64,000 bases of DNA from Hofstenia miamia. Taxonomy: Eukaryota > Xenacoelomorpha > Acoela. Made by a program: the position numbers and the translations under genes. The notes under the pieces were generated by a model. It had not been told where the DNA came from. It was given only the letters and a program-made list of their open reading frames with translations, and did no database searches. Where the stretch lies: the NCBI GenBank assembly GCA_004352715.1, contig SCFE01000072.1, forward strand, positions 167,566 through 231,565, given 5' to 3'. Of this stretch, positions 47,240-59,341 are shown piece after piece; the stretch's first letter is position 1, and each line of letters starts with the position of its first letter.

Positions 47240-47640
47240 ATAGCAAATCCTACCAAATTATATTCATCAACAGCTTTGCTGATAAAACAGATACAAATGC
47301 ATGTTATAAGCTTCTACATTCATTAAAAAAGTCTAATTTGCCTAGAAAAATATATCTAAATGATAACTTTGCTAATGAAGATGATAACAAATCTGTTCTT
47401 TTTAATAAATATGTTATTTCAGTTTTTAATCGCAAAGACCCTGTTCAACTTTTATTTGATAAAGCCGATTTTAATGAAGTATACATATCCTTAGATCTAA
47501 TCGTCGAATTACTGAAATCGCTTAATTCTTCTGGCTGTGGTTCTGACAACTTACCGGCTGTATTTTTAAAAGATAATGCAGTTCATTTATCTTTTCCAAT
47601 TATACATGGATGAAGTTTATTTCGAATTACCAAAAAGAAA
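47240..47640 (+). pseudogene. Non-LTR retrotransposon fragment: endonuclease-RT connector
   Basis: A plus-strand frame (47338-47613) contains KSVLFNKYVISVFN, then LLKSLNSSGCGSDNLPAVFL, the conserved connector just before reverse transcriptase (LFNxYFxSVF...SxGPDxIPxxFLK). A frame shift follows. Its family is different from the two minus-strand copies by sequence. Confidence 0.7.
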
Positions 47641-48289
47641 GATTTTGCCCACAGGGTCTTTTATGCTTCTGCTCAAGTTGTGCCACTGTCTCTCCACATA
47701 CTTTTTATAGCAGATAGTTTTATCATATTTCTACTATTAATTGTAATAGTATAAATAAAGTCCTTATTAAGATTATTTCTGCAGTTCATTTAATAAAACA
47801 TTTTCAAGAAAAATTGCTAAGAATTTCTAAAGTTTTTTCTCCTCTAATCGGGTGTTCTTCAATTTGTTTAAGATTTCTTTAAACAGAAAATAATCGTTCT
47901 GCAGATGCTACTCAAAATCCAAGAGTTTGTATTAAATCAAACATTAACAAATTTCAGGTAAGGCAGTCGAGAAATCAGGCAATTCAAAATATCCAATAAG
48001 AATTTTGTGATTTCAATTGATAGCAAACTTGAGATTAATTACAAAGTTGTTCAAGATTGAGAAAGTTGGAGGAGACATTTAAATCAGAAAAGACAGTTGA
48101 GGGTAATCAAGGTTTTTAAAATAATTCAATAAAATGGCATTTGCATAGGGATGTGAAACTGGCCTCCATTTGAATCCATATGACGTAAATATATTTCAAA
48201 ATTTACCACTCTTAAATTATCCAAGTTGCATTTGATTTTCGAAGAAATTGGTTGCACATTAGTAGAAAAAAATGGTCTTATTAACTGAA

Positions 48290-48690
48290 TTAAAGAAATG
48301 GACAAACTAGACCCCAATATCTCTAGTGGTGTTTGTAAGATACCAGTGTTTATACTAAAAAAGTACATTAAATATTTCTCAGAATATCTCCTATTTGCAT
48401 TTAACTACTCTATTCCCACAAACTCATTTCCACAGGTTTTAAAGCAAGCTGAAGGGACGCCATTATTTAAGAAATGAGATCCCACTGATTACCTGAATTT
48501 AGGCCAATTTCAGTCACAAACCCTATATCAAAATTATTTGAACGTCTTCTATGCTTCCAACTTAACATATATTTAAACAGACATAAAATAATATCTGATA
48601 AGCAATTTGGCTTTAAAAAAGGTCATAGTACAGTTGATGCTTTACTAGCCCTAACAGAAAATATGTCCTATAAATTTTCTAGTATCTATC
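48290..48690 (+). pseudogene. Non-LTR reverse transcriptase fragment
   Basis: Plus-strand frames read DKLDPNISSGVCKIPVFILK, FPQVLKQAEGTPLFKK and, after a shift, ISVTNPISKLFERLLCFQLN then DKQFGFKKGHSTVDALLAL. These are RT finger-domain motifs (LKxAxVxPLFKKGD, RPISVxxxxSKxFERL, QFGFRxGHST). Frameshifts and the loss of downstream palm motifs show it is a fragment. Confidence 0.78.
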
Positions 48691-49079
48691 AAAGAAAACT
48701 AATGGCTATCGCATTTTTATTTAAGAATTTTAAAAGGAATCCTGGGATAAAAATGCAAAAAAATCATTGTTCCAAAAAGAAGCCTTGCCCTATTAGAAGA
48801 AGAAGAAGAAAAATCTATATTCAGAAATTGTTTTAACAATAAATAGAAATACTGATAACAAATTCTGAAAGCGTCAAGAAAGTAATACAAAAACTAAACA
48901 AAAAAAGAAAACAATTTTTTTATTTAGTTTCTGGCACTGAATGGAATATATATCTCGTGGTTTTTTTTACCACAAGAGTGCTTCAAAGGGAAGTAATGAA
49001 CGAACCGCTTGTTTTTTATCTAAATCTTCGCGCGATGAGATGAAGAAAACGGATATTATCCAATTGTGGATCGAGCGTA

Positions 49080-49527
49080 GGTACAGCATTAACCTCAGCT
49101 GAGTTACAATTGATCTACAAGTCTATTGTGGTCAGTATTATCATTTACGGATGCAGCGTGTGGGGAGGGGCGGCTAAGACTATTCTTGAAAAGATTGATG
49201 GAGTACAGAAGAAAGCCATGTGCTTGGGAATCATATCAAACTACATTCCAATAAGAGAACATATTCACATATCAGACTGAAGGCTATACAGGCAAATCCA
49301 ACGCATGGGCGTCAAACATCCGCTGCATAAATACGTTCCGCAGCGAACAGAGTATGCAATGACAAAGCTACGACACAGAATGCCGTCAGTAAGGAAAACG
49401 ACCAGCTCTAAAGAACTCTCCCTCTTCCCCAGCCGATTCCTGAAATCGTGAACTCTCCTTTATTCATAATCTTAATGTTATGATGATTATCATAATAATA
49501 AAAGTTTACTTACTTACTTACTTACTT
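49080..49527 (+). pseudogene. LINE C-terminus and 3' end with (TTAC)n tail
   Basis: The frame LQLIYKSIVVSIIIYGCSVW, then LEKIDGVQKKAMCLGIISNY, is the C-terminal region after the RT palm (xxYxSxVxPxxxYGxxxW, LxxLQxxxxRxI). After one stop the frame continues to a stop near 49450. The 3' end is a tetranucleotide tail, ACTTACTTACTTACTT (about 49508-49527), as in CR1/L2-group LINEs. It is GC-richer than its surroundings, suggesting later arrival. Confidence 0.75.
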
Positions 49528-51305
49528 ATATATACCGGACTTTTTCGGCCAATAGGTAGTCTTGCCTAATTTGGAGTTGATTTGAAGGGAAAAAATATCC
49601 GTAGGTACTAGCAGGTGACCACAACAGGTGGTTTTTCATGATGGAATCTTCAAAAATCGTGTTTTTTTTAGAAAATTTTCTATACACTCAAAAGTGAGTT
49701 TGTTTGTTCCTGAAGTGGGAAATATTTAATCTTGTTTGCTCAGAGAGGTCAAGGTCAATGGCTATTGTTAGGTTTCTGTAAAAGTCAAAATCATAACATG
49801 AAATACTGTCACAGTGACCTCTGACAAAACCATTGTTGCAGAAAAACCACAACATGAAGCATAATGAAATATAAATAGGGTTATGGCATCGGCTTGCCGT
49901 GGCGCAATCATTTAATATTTTTTTAAAGCAAAACATAATGAATTGAATGTTGTCCTATCGCAAACTAACAATTTACAATTTTTGCGTTTGTATAGATATA
50001 AATTCATACAATCAAGAATTAAATTCATTTATTAAAAAATTAATGGGAAACACTGCTTGCTTTGCTTACACGTACGAGTCGCCTATGCAAAACACATTTA
50101 TACAAATCACATAAATTACAAAAAGAAATTTTCCAGGCTATAGATAAATTACTATAGTACTATTGTAGTATATATTTTTATGTGCAGTATTATTTTTTCA
50201 ATTTTTGCCAATATTTTTTCATAATATAATTCTTGTTCCAAGATTTGCGTTTTGATACCTTAACACAAATAGAAATCGAATACGGATTTTTAGATTTGAG
50301 AATTCTTTTGTCAAAACAAGAAATATCTAAATACAATGCTGAAATTTGAGAAATTTTCAATAACTTTATTTACAGCTTTCATTATCTCAGCAAAATTCAA
50401 ACAATTCTATGGTTAAATTTGAATTTTGCATATTTTTACGCGTTGAATTTGGAGCAGACATTACCTTCTCTTAAATATGCAATTATAAGGAAATGATCAG
50501 AACATAGACAATCATGTAATTAGCGGTAATACCTTAAGCATTAGTAATTTCGTTTTCATGTTGTAAGAAAAAGCTATTTGTAAATAATACATTTGCACAA
50601 TATGAAATGTTTAATATTCCGCTTGAAATTTCCATTGCTAGGATAATATTTCAGCCCGGAGACTTTTGAAAATACTATGTGTATTTATTATGACTTTTCA
50701 CCATATGGGTTTGAGCGCATTAGAAATACTACGCGTCTTCTTGGTGAAACAGTCACAATTCTAACTGGTTAAATAACCATACAAAATTTTCAACTTCATT
50801 TGTGGAATAGGTTTCGAAAATTTGTGTATCGGTAATTGATTGTATTTTTTTAGCAGCTTTAATCTCTTTGTTGAAAATTCTAACAATTGACATTTGCAAA
50901 AAGTGCTTGCTATCTCAGCATAGAATAAACCAAGTACAAATTTTGACGATAATGCCTTAGATAAAGCTTAATAGATGCAAGATTTGTGGTATTTAAATGT
51001 TTTTTTCCTTTGAAAGGTTTTTTCCAAAAGTAATGCTGTATTTCAAACTTGTTAAAGTTAAACTAATTAATAATGCCTTGATTTAATTATATAGGATAGC
51101 TGAGAGATCTTACCAACTTCTGCAGCCACAAGTTCTTAAATAGTATATTGCCAGACGAGAATTTGGATTTTTTTAGTGTCTGCTCACATCATTTTGATAT
51201 CTGTAATCATAAACCAATTTTCTGATGACTCCACTGTAATAATCGATTATCAATTGTATCTCCAATCCGAACACATTTGTCAACAATCTTATCAATGTAA
51301 ACTTA
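49528..51305. other. Non-coding stretch upstream of the glycosidase-like gene
   Basis: AT-rich sequence without recognisable coding or repeat structure. No clear core promoter could be picked out before 51306. Confidence 0.45.
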
Positions 51306-51630
51306 ATGAATTCGTTTGATAAAAAAGTTGTACTAATAACTTGCTTCATTACATCGTATCAATGTTTGCTTCAGGAATACCTAGCTCTGGAAAATGTTTA
51401 TTTTTTTGAAGATGGGGTCAAATATTCTTTACAATCAGGAAACTTACACTCTTCCACCTTGGAAACTATTGACGGCTGTGACAATTTCGGGAGTTATTCA
51501 ATGAACCGCACATTTTTATCTTCAGAAAATGGACAACTGCATGTTGAAGCAAGATCCAAGAAGTATCTAGCAGACGACATAATTGTTTCTGAATTGTTTT
51601 TTCCCACTGGCCTTCAAAATTGTTCAACAG
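51306..51630 (+). CDS. Secreted GH36-like glycosidase, exon A (N-terminal)
   Basis: The ATG opens a signal-peptide-like start (KKVVLITCFITSYQCLL), so the product is probably secreted or lysosomal. The exon then encodes the start of an N-terminal beta-rich domain (FEDGVKYSLQSGNLHSS, then VSELFFPTGLQNCSTG). It ends TTCAACAG before GTAACA at 51631, in phase 1. Order and spacing fit an N-terminal beta-sandwich preceding a TIM barrel, as in GH36-type proteins. The phase does not fit either acceptor of exon B, so an exon or base is missing between them. Confidence 0.65.
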
Positions 51631-51647
51631 GTAACATATCTATGTCA

Positions 51648-51899
51648 TAGCTACAACATGAAGTTATCTATAAATTGGTCTACAATAACTTATCTATAAA
51701 TTGGTTTACAAAATGAACTTATCTATAAATTGGTCTACAATATGAACTTATCGATAAATTGGTCTACAATAACTTATCTTTAAATTGGTCTACAATAACT
51801 TATCTTTAAATTGGTCTACAATAACTTATCTATAAATTGGTCTACAAAATGAACTTATCTATAAATTGGTCTACAATAACAGCTTATCTATAAATTGGT
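51648..51899 (+). repeat. 26-29-bp minisatellite in the first intron
   Basis: About nine copies of AACTTATCTATAAATTGG-TCTACAA(TA/AATG) stand in tandem. The last unit ends TTGGTTTAG instead of TTGGTCTAC, so the candidate 3' splice site of exon B is formed at the array's edge. Confidence 0.9.
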
Positions 51900-51911
51900 T
51901 TAGATTTCTAG

Positions 51912-52172
51912 TGAATTTAAAGTGAAAATACATTTAGGGGATACTTCGAAATTAGCCGTTGCAGTTGGGTCAATCCCTTTATTCAAACCTTCAAATTTAT
52001 CATTTTGGGCACAAGGTGGCCGCATGTTTGGTGACATTAATCGTATTCTGGGAAATTGGAGTAGTGAGGGAGATGTTTCAAAAATATCATCAGGTATCGA
52101 CAGTGGCACTCTAACTTTGTTTCAAAAATTGTCAGCATTGCTAGTATCAACAGTCAATCAATTTACAATCAG
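51912..52172 (+). CDS. Secreted GH36-like glycosidase, exon B
   Basis: The exon continues the beta-rich domain: KIHLGDTSKLAVAVGSIPLF, FWAQGGRMFGDINRILGNWS, then LTLFQKLSALLVSTVNQFTI. Two acceptors are possible: AG at 51903 (phase 0) or AG at 51911 (phase 2). The donor CAATCAG before GTTTGA at 52173 leaves phase 2, which fits exon C exactly. A 7-kb intron filled with mobile DNA follows. Confidence 0.65.
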
Positions 52173-52698
52173 GTTTGAACTTGTTTCTGACAATTCATAT
52201 AGTTCTAATTTGATTTTTGTCATAATTTGTAAACTTTACTTTGTTATCACCTGGTGAGCTTTGCTCCCTTTTGTATACTATAAACATGATAAATACTAAC
52301 ACCAAAATCAATTCGTTTTGATCATTCTTAGTTTACCGCATAAAACTTTAAAAACTAAGTACAATATTATGAATAACAAAATATTGCTTAAGAAATATGG
52401 TCTTTTTTATGTAATATTTTTCTTAATAAAATTATATAATATAATCTTGAGCTTTGCATAAAACAGTTTAATGAATTTGATTATCACAGATCCTTGATTG
52501 ACTTCATATTCATCCAAATATTTCAATCTTTTAGCTGTTTCTAGACAATTCCCTTGAAGTTTGTTGTACACCCTGACGTTGCTAGGAATTAGCGAAATAT
52601 ATTTGATTTTGCTTAAGTTATTCAAATTCTTAAAAATGGTCAGAACTGTTAGGACCCGTCAGGTCGGTCTGGTCTGAAATTGTTTTGACAGGGTAAGG

Positions 52699-53761
52699 TA
52701 GGGTAAAGAAAAGTTTACCCATTTCCTGGCTTACAGTTGAGTTCATGGCTTATAATTGTTAAGGCGCACAATAGTAGTATATACTTCAGGAAGGAAAGTA
52801 CCAAAAATGCCTATTGCGTCACTTCTAAAATTATTATTTTTAAATATATATTTCTATTAAACAAAAATTTAATAAAGCATAGATCAGAGATGGAATCGGC
52901 TACCGGCCGGCCGAGGCCAGTTAGGTCGGGCTGGAAATTTACCGGCCTGCAGCCGCTTTTAAATTTTAAATTACCGGCCGTTTACCGGCCAAAATTTTAA
53001 AAAATATCCATGTTTTATCTTATAAACGGAATACTTTGCTCAGTTTGGGAGAAATTTCTATGAAAATCTAAAGTTCGAAAAAAATTCTATAGTATGAGCA
53101 ATTCACAGTTTTGCAATTCTAATAATAATTACATTTACATTCTGGAATTTCTCCAAAATTTTGCTACAAACGGAGTTGTTCTGCTTTTTGATAAAGGTAA
53201 TTTTATTTCAGTTTTCTATGGAACTTACTNTAGGGTAAAGAAAAGTTTACCCATTTCCTGGCTTACAGTTGAGTTCATGGCTTATAATTGTTAAGGCGCA
53301 CAATAGTAGTATATACTTCAGGAAGGAAAGTACCAAAAATGCCTATTGCGTCACTTCTAAAATTATTATTTTTAAATATATATTTCTATTAAACAAAAAT
53401 TTAATAAAGCATAGATCAGAGATGGAATCGGCTACCGGCCGGCCGAGGCCAGTTAGGTCGGGCTGGAAATTTACCGGCCTGCAGCCGCTTTTAAATTTTA
53501 AATTACCGGCCGTTTACCGGCCAAAATTTTAAAAAATATCCATGTTTTATCTTATAAACGGAATACTTTGCTCAGTTTGGGAGAAATTTCTATGAAAATC
53601 TAAAGTTCGAAAAAAATTCTATAGTATGAGCAATTCACAGTTTTGCAATTCTAATAATAATTACATTTACATTCTGGAATTTCTCCAAAATTTTGCTACA
53701 AACGGAGTTGTTCTGCTTTTTGATAAAGGTAATTTTATTTCAGTTTTCTATGGAACTTACT
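52699..53761. repeat. Assembly join: single N flanked by an exact 531-bp duplication
   Basis: 52699-53229 and 53231-53761 appear identical and meet at the single N at 53230. As at 27834 and 32384/32641, this looks like unmerged contig ends. It duplicates the left terminus of the hAT-like element that ends at 54395. Confidence 0.88.
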
Positions 53762-54395
53762 AATAATATTAAAAGAACCTGTTTATAATACTGAAAATAT
53801 AATGTATAAGATTTACGCTTGAAATTTTTAAAAATATTGGAAGGGGACACTCAAAATAAATTTGACACATCTTACTAAACGAGCAATTATATTTAGTTTC
53901 AGTGAAATATTACTTAAATTATATTTGTGAACTTATAAGTTATTCAATGCTAATCGGGGTCAAATGCTACACCAATGTTTCATATATTTTAACTATCATG
54001 CAATGTAAACTAACTAAATAAAAACTTAAGCGTTCACAATTTTTCATTCACTGAAAGTAAAAACAGCTGATTAAAGTTATAGAAAATATCAAAATTGTGC
54101 TTTGCTAGAAATATAGTTATAATATATTGAAATTTGCTTTATGCAATATCAGCTCTATGCATCGCTATGTGTAAAACAGCTTAAGTTTATATATATACAT
54201 GTATGTATATATATATATATATATATATATACAATATATATATACATATACATATACAATGTACTTGCATAAATTAAATATACAATGCAAATATAATTTA
54301 CCGGCCAAAACCGGCCGAAAACCGACCGGCCGGTATTAGCTGTTGCCAAACAACTACCGGCTCCGGCCTGAAATTTCCGGCCGGTTCCAACTCTG
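53417..54395. mobile_element. hAT-like non-autonomous element with CCGG-rich ends
   Basis: The left terminus CAGAGATGGAATCGG (53417) is matched, inverted, by CCGGTTCCAACTCTG ending at 54395. An exact 8-bp duplication GCATAGAT flanks it (53409-53416 and 54396-54403), as expected of hAT elements. Both ends carry many CCGGCC words, likely subterminal transposase-binding sites. The interior has a (TA)n tract (about 54187-54246) and no transposase. A second, probably artefactual copy of the left end lies at 52885 because of the 531-bp duplication. Confidence 0.85.
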
Positions 54396-54403
54396 GCATA
54401 GAT

Positions 54404-55240
54404 ACGCATTCTATGGGTACGGATGGGTATTGGTATATAATAAAAGGAATTGGTAAAATGCAGAAAAACCATGTTGTAAAATTAACAACATTTAAAATAA
54501 ACTATTGGCTAAATTAAATGTTCACGGTTCTTTAATACAAAATAAAACTAATTGCTCATTTTTCCTTGAGATATTTTTACCCAAACAACTACTGGTGTTT
54601 TTGAAACGATAAGCAAACTGTTAATGCTTAAGCAAAATAGGCTACATAAATATCAACGTACTCTATTTCTATTTTATTTTTAAATTTCCAAATAGTTGAA
54701 AATTTAATACTAACTGAACACATTTAACCTTGAATTAATATGCATGTGAAATTTACTGTACATAACTGAGTTTAAATAGAATATTAATAATGTTCGGGCA
54801 TTGGTATTGTAATTGTAAACCACGGGTAACAATGTAAAATTAGCTTCCCCTCACAACACGTTATGCCACGAATTCAATAACATCTCTATGGAAACTTTAC
54901 AATCCGAAATTTACTTGGGCTCAAAAAAAAATAAAGCATCAACATTCGACTTCAATGCTTTAATGAAACACAAATGCACCAAGATCGTAGAATCCATTTA
55001 TATTAAGGAAGAGAAACCTATTTTAAATGCAAAATTTCATCAAGTCTTCATTTATGTTGTTTAATTTTGATTTTGATTAATGATTTTTCAATTTATAATT
55101 TTTACCACCAATTACTTTTTGTATTTTGATTAAAATTATTGTTGATTTTTCTTAAAATGATAAAAGAGTTTAGCATTAAAGCAAAATATATAGGCCTATA
55201 TATATATATATATATACATATATATTATATTTCACACTTT
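54404..55240. other. Intron sequence, unassigned
   Basis: AT-rich, with a (TA)n tract at about 55195-55225. No coding signal is seen. Confidence 0.4.
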
Positions 55241-55490
55241 TTGCTATGGAAAATGCAAAAACCTTACATTTGACGGGGAACGGTCCCAAATTTCTAAGGC
55301 TTTTAGCGGGAATCGCACTTTTACCCCAAACAACCTATTTTTTGGCTTTTGCTCCCGTAGTATTTGCTCGAACTTAAATCTATTTGCTATGAAGGTAGGT
55401 AAATTAAAGAGACACTACCCTGCATAATTTCAAAGATTTATCTTTGGAAACGCGGTAATGATGAGGTTTTTAAAAAACATTTAGTGGAAG
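55241..55490 (+). repeat. Interspersed 250-bp repeat, copy 1
   Basis: About 250 bp here is closely similar, in the same orientation, to 62605-62850, and both copies are followed by (AT)n. Shared blocks include TAGCGGGAATCGCACTTTT, GACACTACCCT and GGAAACGCGGT. There is no ORF and no inverted ends, so a SINE-like or Helitron-like origin is possible but unproven. Confidence 0.8.
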
Positions 55491-55526
<36 letters not shown>

Positions 55527-56988
55527 CAGTCTACGAGTAAAATTGATGCACTTCAATCACTTATTGACCAGAATACGATGTTGCGGCAAACAAGCGCGAA
55601 GGTAGAATTTTATTCTTGGGAGTGCAAAGCAAATTTTGAAGGGTGCAAATTATAATTTGAAAAATAATTTCATATTTCTCGTCAGTTATTCATCGGCGAT
55701 TTTAATGGAAGACGCCTATGATTTATTTACAATATATTGTGAATGGAAAATTAAGAGAGCTTAGTTATATAAATAGCTGTAATAAAAACACAAATAAAGT
55801 ATAATAAAATAAAAGTTTGCTAGCAAAAATTTATTTTTTTAAAAATAAATATTGCCAATTTAGTGATGTCATTTTCTATGATAAAAGTGACATATTGTTA
55901 ATCTCTGTAAACATAGTTTATCTGACTTTATTCTTTACTGAATTAAAAGTCTAGAAAAAGTTACCACCAGGTCAGAAAGTGTATGCATATTTTCAAAAAC
56001 GTGTTTGTCAAAAAGCGCCATCACTTAAAGGATATCTTCGAAATCTGGACGAATTACATAAAACGAATTTCTTGAAGACTTCCAATTCACAAACGTCTAA
56101 TTAAATGTTGTATTTTTCAGCTACTTTTCTAAATAAATCACTTTCAGGCAAAAACTACTCCAGTTTGTAATTGAATTGTTTTAATAGTTTCATAAATTTT
56201 TAGGTCATCACTGAAAAGAACATCACGTTTACCAATGCAGGTGTCAGAATTTCAAATAAGATCTGTTTCCAATTTAGGGAATACACTTTAAACTGAAAAT
56301 CGACAGAAAATCACTATAGAGATTTCATTCAACATAGGTTGTTGCATGATTAGTCTAAGATGTTAGTTTTAGCGTCTATGTAATCGTGTAACTCCTATAA
56401 TTTTTCGAAGTCCGCTTGAAATCTTTTTCCAAAACGTTTGTGAAATTGAAAATGCAAACGACTGGAATCCTTTGCTGGCAAAAAGATGGTTTAAGGAAAC
56501 CCTAAGGATTAAAATACCAAGTGCTTCATTACTAGTTTTAGCATCATGAGAGTCCTGTAAAATACTTCATTCTTCTAATATATCTGGAAAATAGTAAAAA
56601 AGATATCACTCGGTGTTGAGAATTTCATTGGCTGTCAATCATGTTTGCATTATTTGGCGGTACAAGACTTGTGCTTTGGGGGTGCATGCACCCCATGCAA
56701 CCCTCTGCCTCCACCACTGGCTTCCAATATATACTTACAAAATGACTTAGCTCAGTGTTGGAAAATACCTATGCATTCATTAATTAAATAAGTACTTTTA
56801 ACATAATTATATCTTTTTATCTAAAATATAGTTATTATTCAACATTTGTTGAAGCAATAGAAAATGTATTGCAGTCGCCGATGCAAATATCCCACATATC
56901 TGCAAATTGTCTGTAAATGTATCATATCCATCATCTTGAACAATTAATTTTTGAAAAATAATTAGTTTCACAATAAATTAATCAGTGG
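55491..56988. other. Intron sequence, unassigned
   Basis: (AT)n at about 55493-55523, then AT-rich sequence. I found no further structure that I can support. Confidence 0.4.
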
Positions 56989-58744
56989 CAGAAATGGAAT
57001 TGGATCGGATCTCAGATCCATTCGGATCGGATCTTCATTTTGAGAAAATTTCGGATCTGTTTCGTATCCAAAAAATTTATTTGTACATTTTATACATTAC
57101 GCATATTTTTACATTGAAATCCACTTCAAGTGTGTTAATAATCCCAATCTAAGTGACATTTTGTAATTGAATTTTATTGTTCATACAACAGGTTGGTCAC
57201 TAATACAAAAAATTTTTATAGAGCCATACATTGGGCATAGCAATAATAAGGTTCTAATTTATTTGATGTTGATTTCATATAATTTAAAATTTGTAATCCA
57301 ATCTAGTATCCAATTTCAATGAAGAGTAAAATTTAAAATTTATATTTAAATCTCCCATTTAATTTGATTTTGATGCACTCTACTGCAATTTTTATAATGT
57401 CTTGCAAAATACATTTGGCTTTATTTTTTAATTTGTCATTGTTTGTGATATTCTTGTTTTCATCGCCTTACCTACAATTTTGATGCAAATTTTATCTTTT
57501 TGTTTGAAACAACTTCAAATCTCAATTCATAGTAACATAGCAAAATGGTGATTCGGAAATAATAAAGTTAATAGGGCGGTAATAGATTCAAAGCAAATTT
57601 ATTGCTGTAAACCTGTACCAAAGCTACAAACTACAAATACATGTAATATCATAAGAAACTCAACTATTTGAACTCTATTAATATATTATGACTATAGTTG
57701 ATGACAATTTTAGGAATTAGATTCCTACAAAGCTTATAAATAAGCAAGGAAATAAATTTGTTAGAGTTTTGGCAGAGCAATTCTCAATTTCCACTCATAA
57801 TCAAAGTCACGCCAATCATAAACGGATTTGCTTCTTGTGAGTGCAATTTTTCAACGAGCCGAACTGAGCGGAATTTAAACACAGTGTTTGATATTCAAAG
57901 AGCCTAAAACGAGCCTTTTTAAGCAAAGTAAATTTATAGTTCTGCTTGTTAATTTGATTATGCAGATTTTTCTTATTTGTTCATTCAGTATGCCACTCTT
58001 ATAAACTTATTTAAGATATGTTGTTTAAATAATGGGAAGAGCTATGTAAAAATGCCTTGAACTCAATATTTTTAAAAAATATCGAGCTAAAACGGGACAC
58101 ATTGAAAGATTTTATGAGGCAAGTCGAGCCGAGCTGAGTCCAACTTAGTCAAAATTTAAACGAGCCGAGCTTGGAAATTTCTGCTCGTTTACAAATCTGC
58201 GTAGATGGGCAATTACAGATGAAAGAGGCTATCTATTTCAAACATAGATGAAGATTAGCCGAACATTAAGGGCCACGAAATCCAGTTTGGCCCATTTAAA
58301 TCATAGCCATTTTAGGCCCATTTTATGATCGTTGAGAAAAGCAGTTCTTGAATTTTTTTGTAGTACTAGAAGAACATTTGAGGCTATTGTAACATTTCAA
58401 AATTTATCATTGATTTTTCAACAGATGGCTTTTAAGTTATACAGGATTCACTGCTTTCGAAGTCGTCCCATTTTTCCAATATCTCAATACCAGCCCGACC
58501 CTGTCCTCCGCTGTGGTATATCGTATATGCCCATTTTTGATCTCAAGAGAGTGTTGAAACACTTAAAATTTTCTATTCGCATCTGAAAAAAACAAATATA
58601 TATTAAGCACGTTTATTTATTGTTAGAATATTTATTTATATTCGGATCCATTTCGGATCAAAAACTAAACTCTTTTGAAAATTCGCATCGAGTCGGATCC
58701 GGATCGGATCGGATTTTAATCTGTTGGATCCGATTCCATAATTG
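56989..58744. mobile_element. hAT-like non-autonomous element with GGATC-rich ends
   Basis: CAGAAATGGAATTGGATC at 56989 is matched, inverted, by GGATCCGATTCCATAATTG ending at 58744. The flanks ATCAGTGG (56981-56988) and ATCTATGG (58745-58752) agree at six of eight positions, fitting an old 8-bp hAT duplication. Both ends carry repeated GGATCGGATC words. The TIR core TGGAAT.GG is shared with the CCGG-rich element at 53417, but the subterminal motif is entirely different. Inside are a LINE 3' tail (about 57584-57644) and a stretch with GAGCCGAGCT words at 57855-58180 that may be a further nested element. Confidence 0.7.
57584..57644 (-). repeat. LINE 3' tail, second copy
   Basis: AATTTATTGCTGTAAAC and ACTACAAATACATGTA match the 3' end of the LINE fragment at 45226. 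The family therefore has at least two copies in the window, this one nested in a hAT-like element. Confidence 0.65.
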
Positions 58745-59163
58745 ATCTATGGCAATTATGGTTCTATTTTAAAACAGTTGGCGTGCACCCTTACTGTTCT
58801 GTGAAATTTTTATTCAAAGGAAAATTGAAGTTGAATGAATTAACTGAAAGTGAATTTTTGTGTATGTAATTTTCATTCTTTACCAATCAATAAAATTTGC
58901 ATTAATTGCATCATTTTTAAATGCTTGAGACAATTTTTTGTTATAGAATTTTAGTTCTAAACGATTTGTAAATATTTGATAGTTTGAGAACAGACCATTT
59001 TCCAAGAAATAATAATACATCACTATGCCATCAAGTGGAAAGGTGTATTGATATTTCCATTTTCATCTATTATATCATGTATGCATTTTACATCTTAATT
59101 AATTGTTTCAGTTTAAATATATTTGTTGAATTCATTTTCATTTAAATTGTCTTCCTAATTTAG

Positions 59164-59341
59164 TCAAATGTTTTATGACATAAAAAACAAACGTGTTCAC
59201 TGGGGAGCGATGGGAAACCTCTCAGAAATTCCACCAGAAACAAAGCTTCAATGGATTTTTGTCCGCAGCAATGGTGTTAGAAATGCAGTCACGAAATGGG
59301 GAAACTACTTGTGCAATATTTATGAAAAGCAATGGTCAAAA
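59164..59341 (+). CDS. Secreted GH36-like glycosidase, exon C
   Basis: After CCTAATTTAG the exon completes the phase-2 codon of exon B (AG+T, Ser) and encodes QMFYDIKNKRVHWGAMGNLS and EIPPETKLQWIFVRSNGVRN, then AVTKWGNYLCNIYEKQWSK. It ends in phase 0 before GTTAGT. This is the link from the N-terminal domain into the catalytic barrel. Confidence 0.8.

Noticed and set aside
54155-54472. Minus-strand 105-codon ORF
   Set aside because: It spans the (TA)n tract and the end of a hAT-like element and has no domain.
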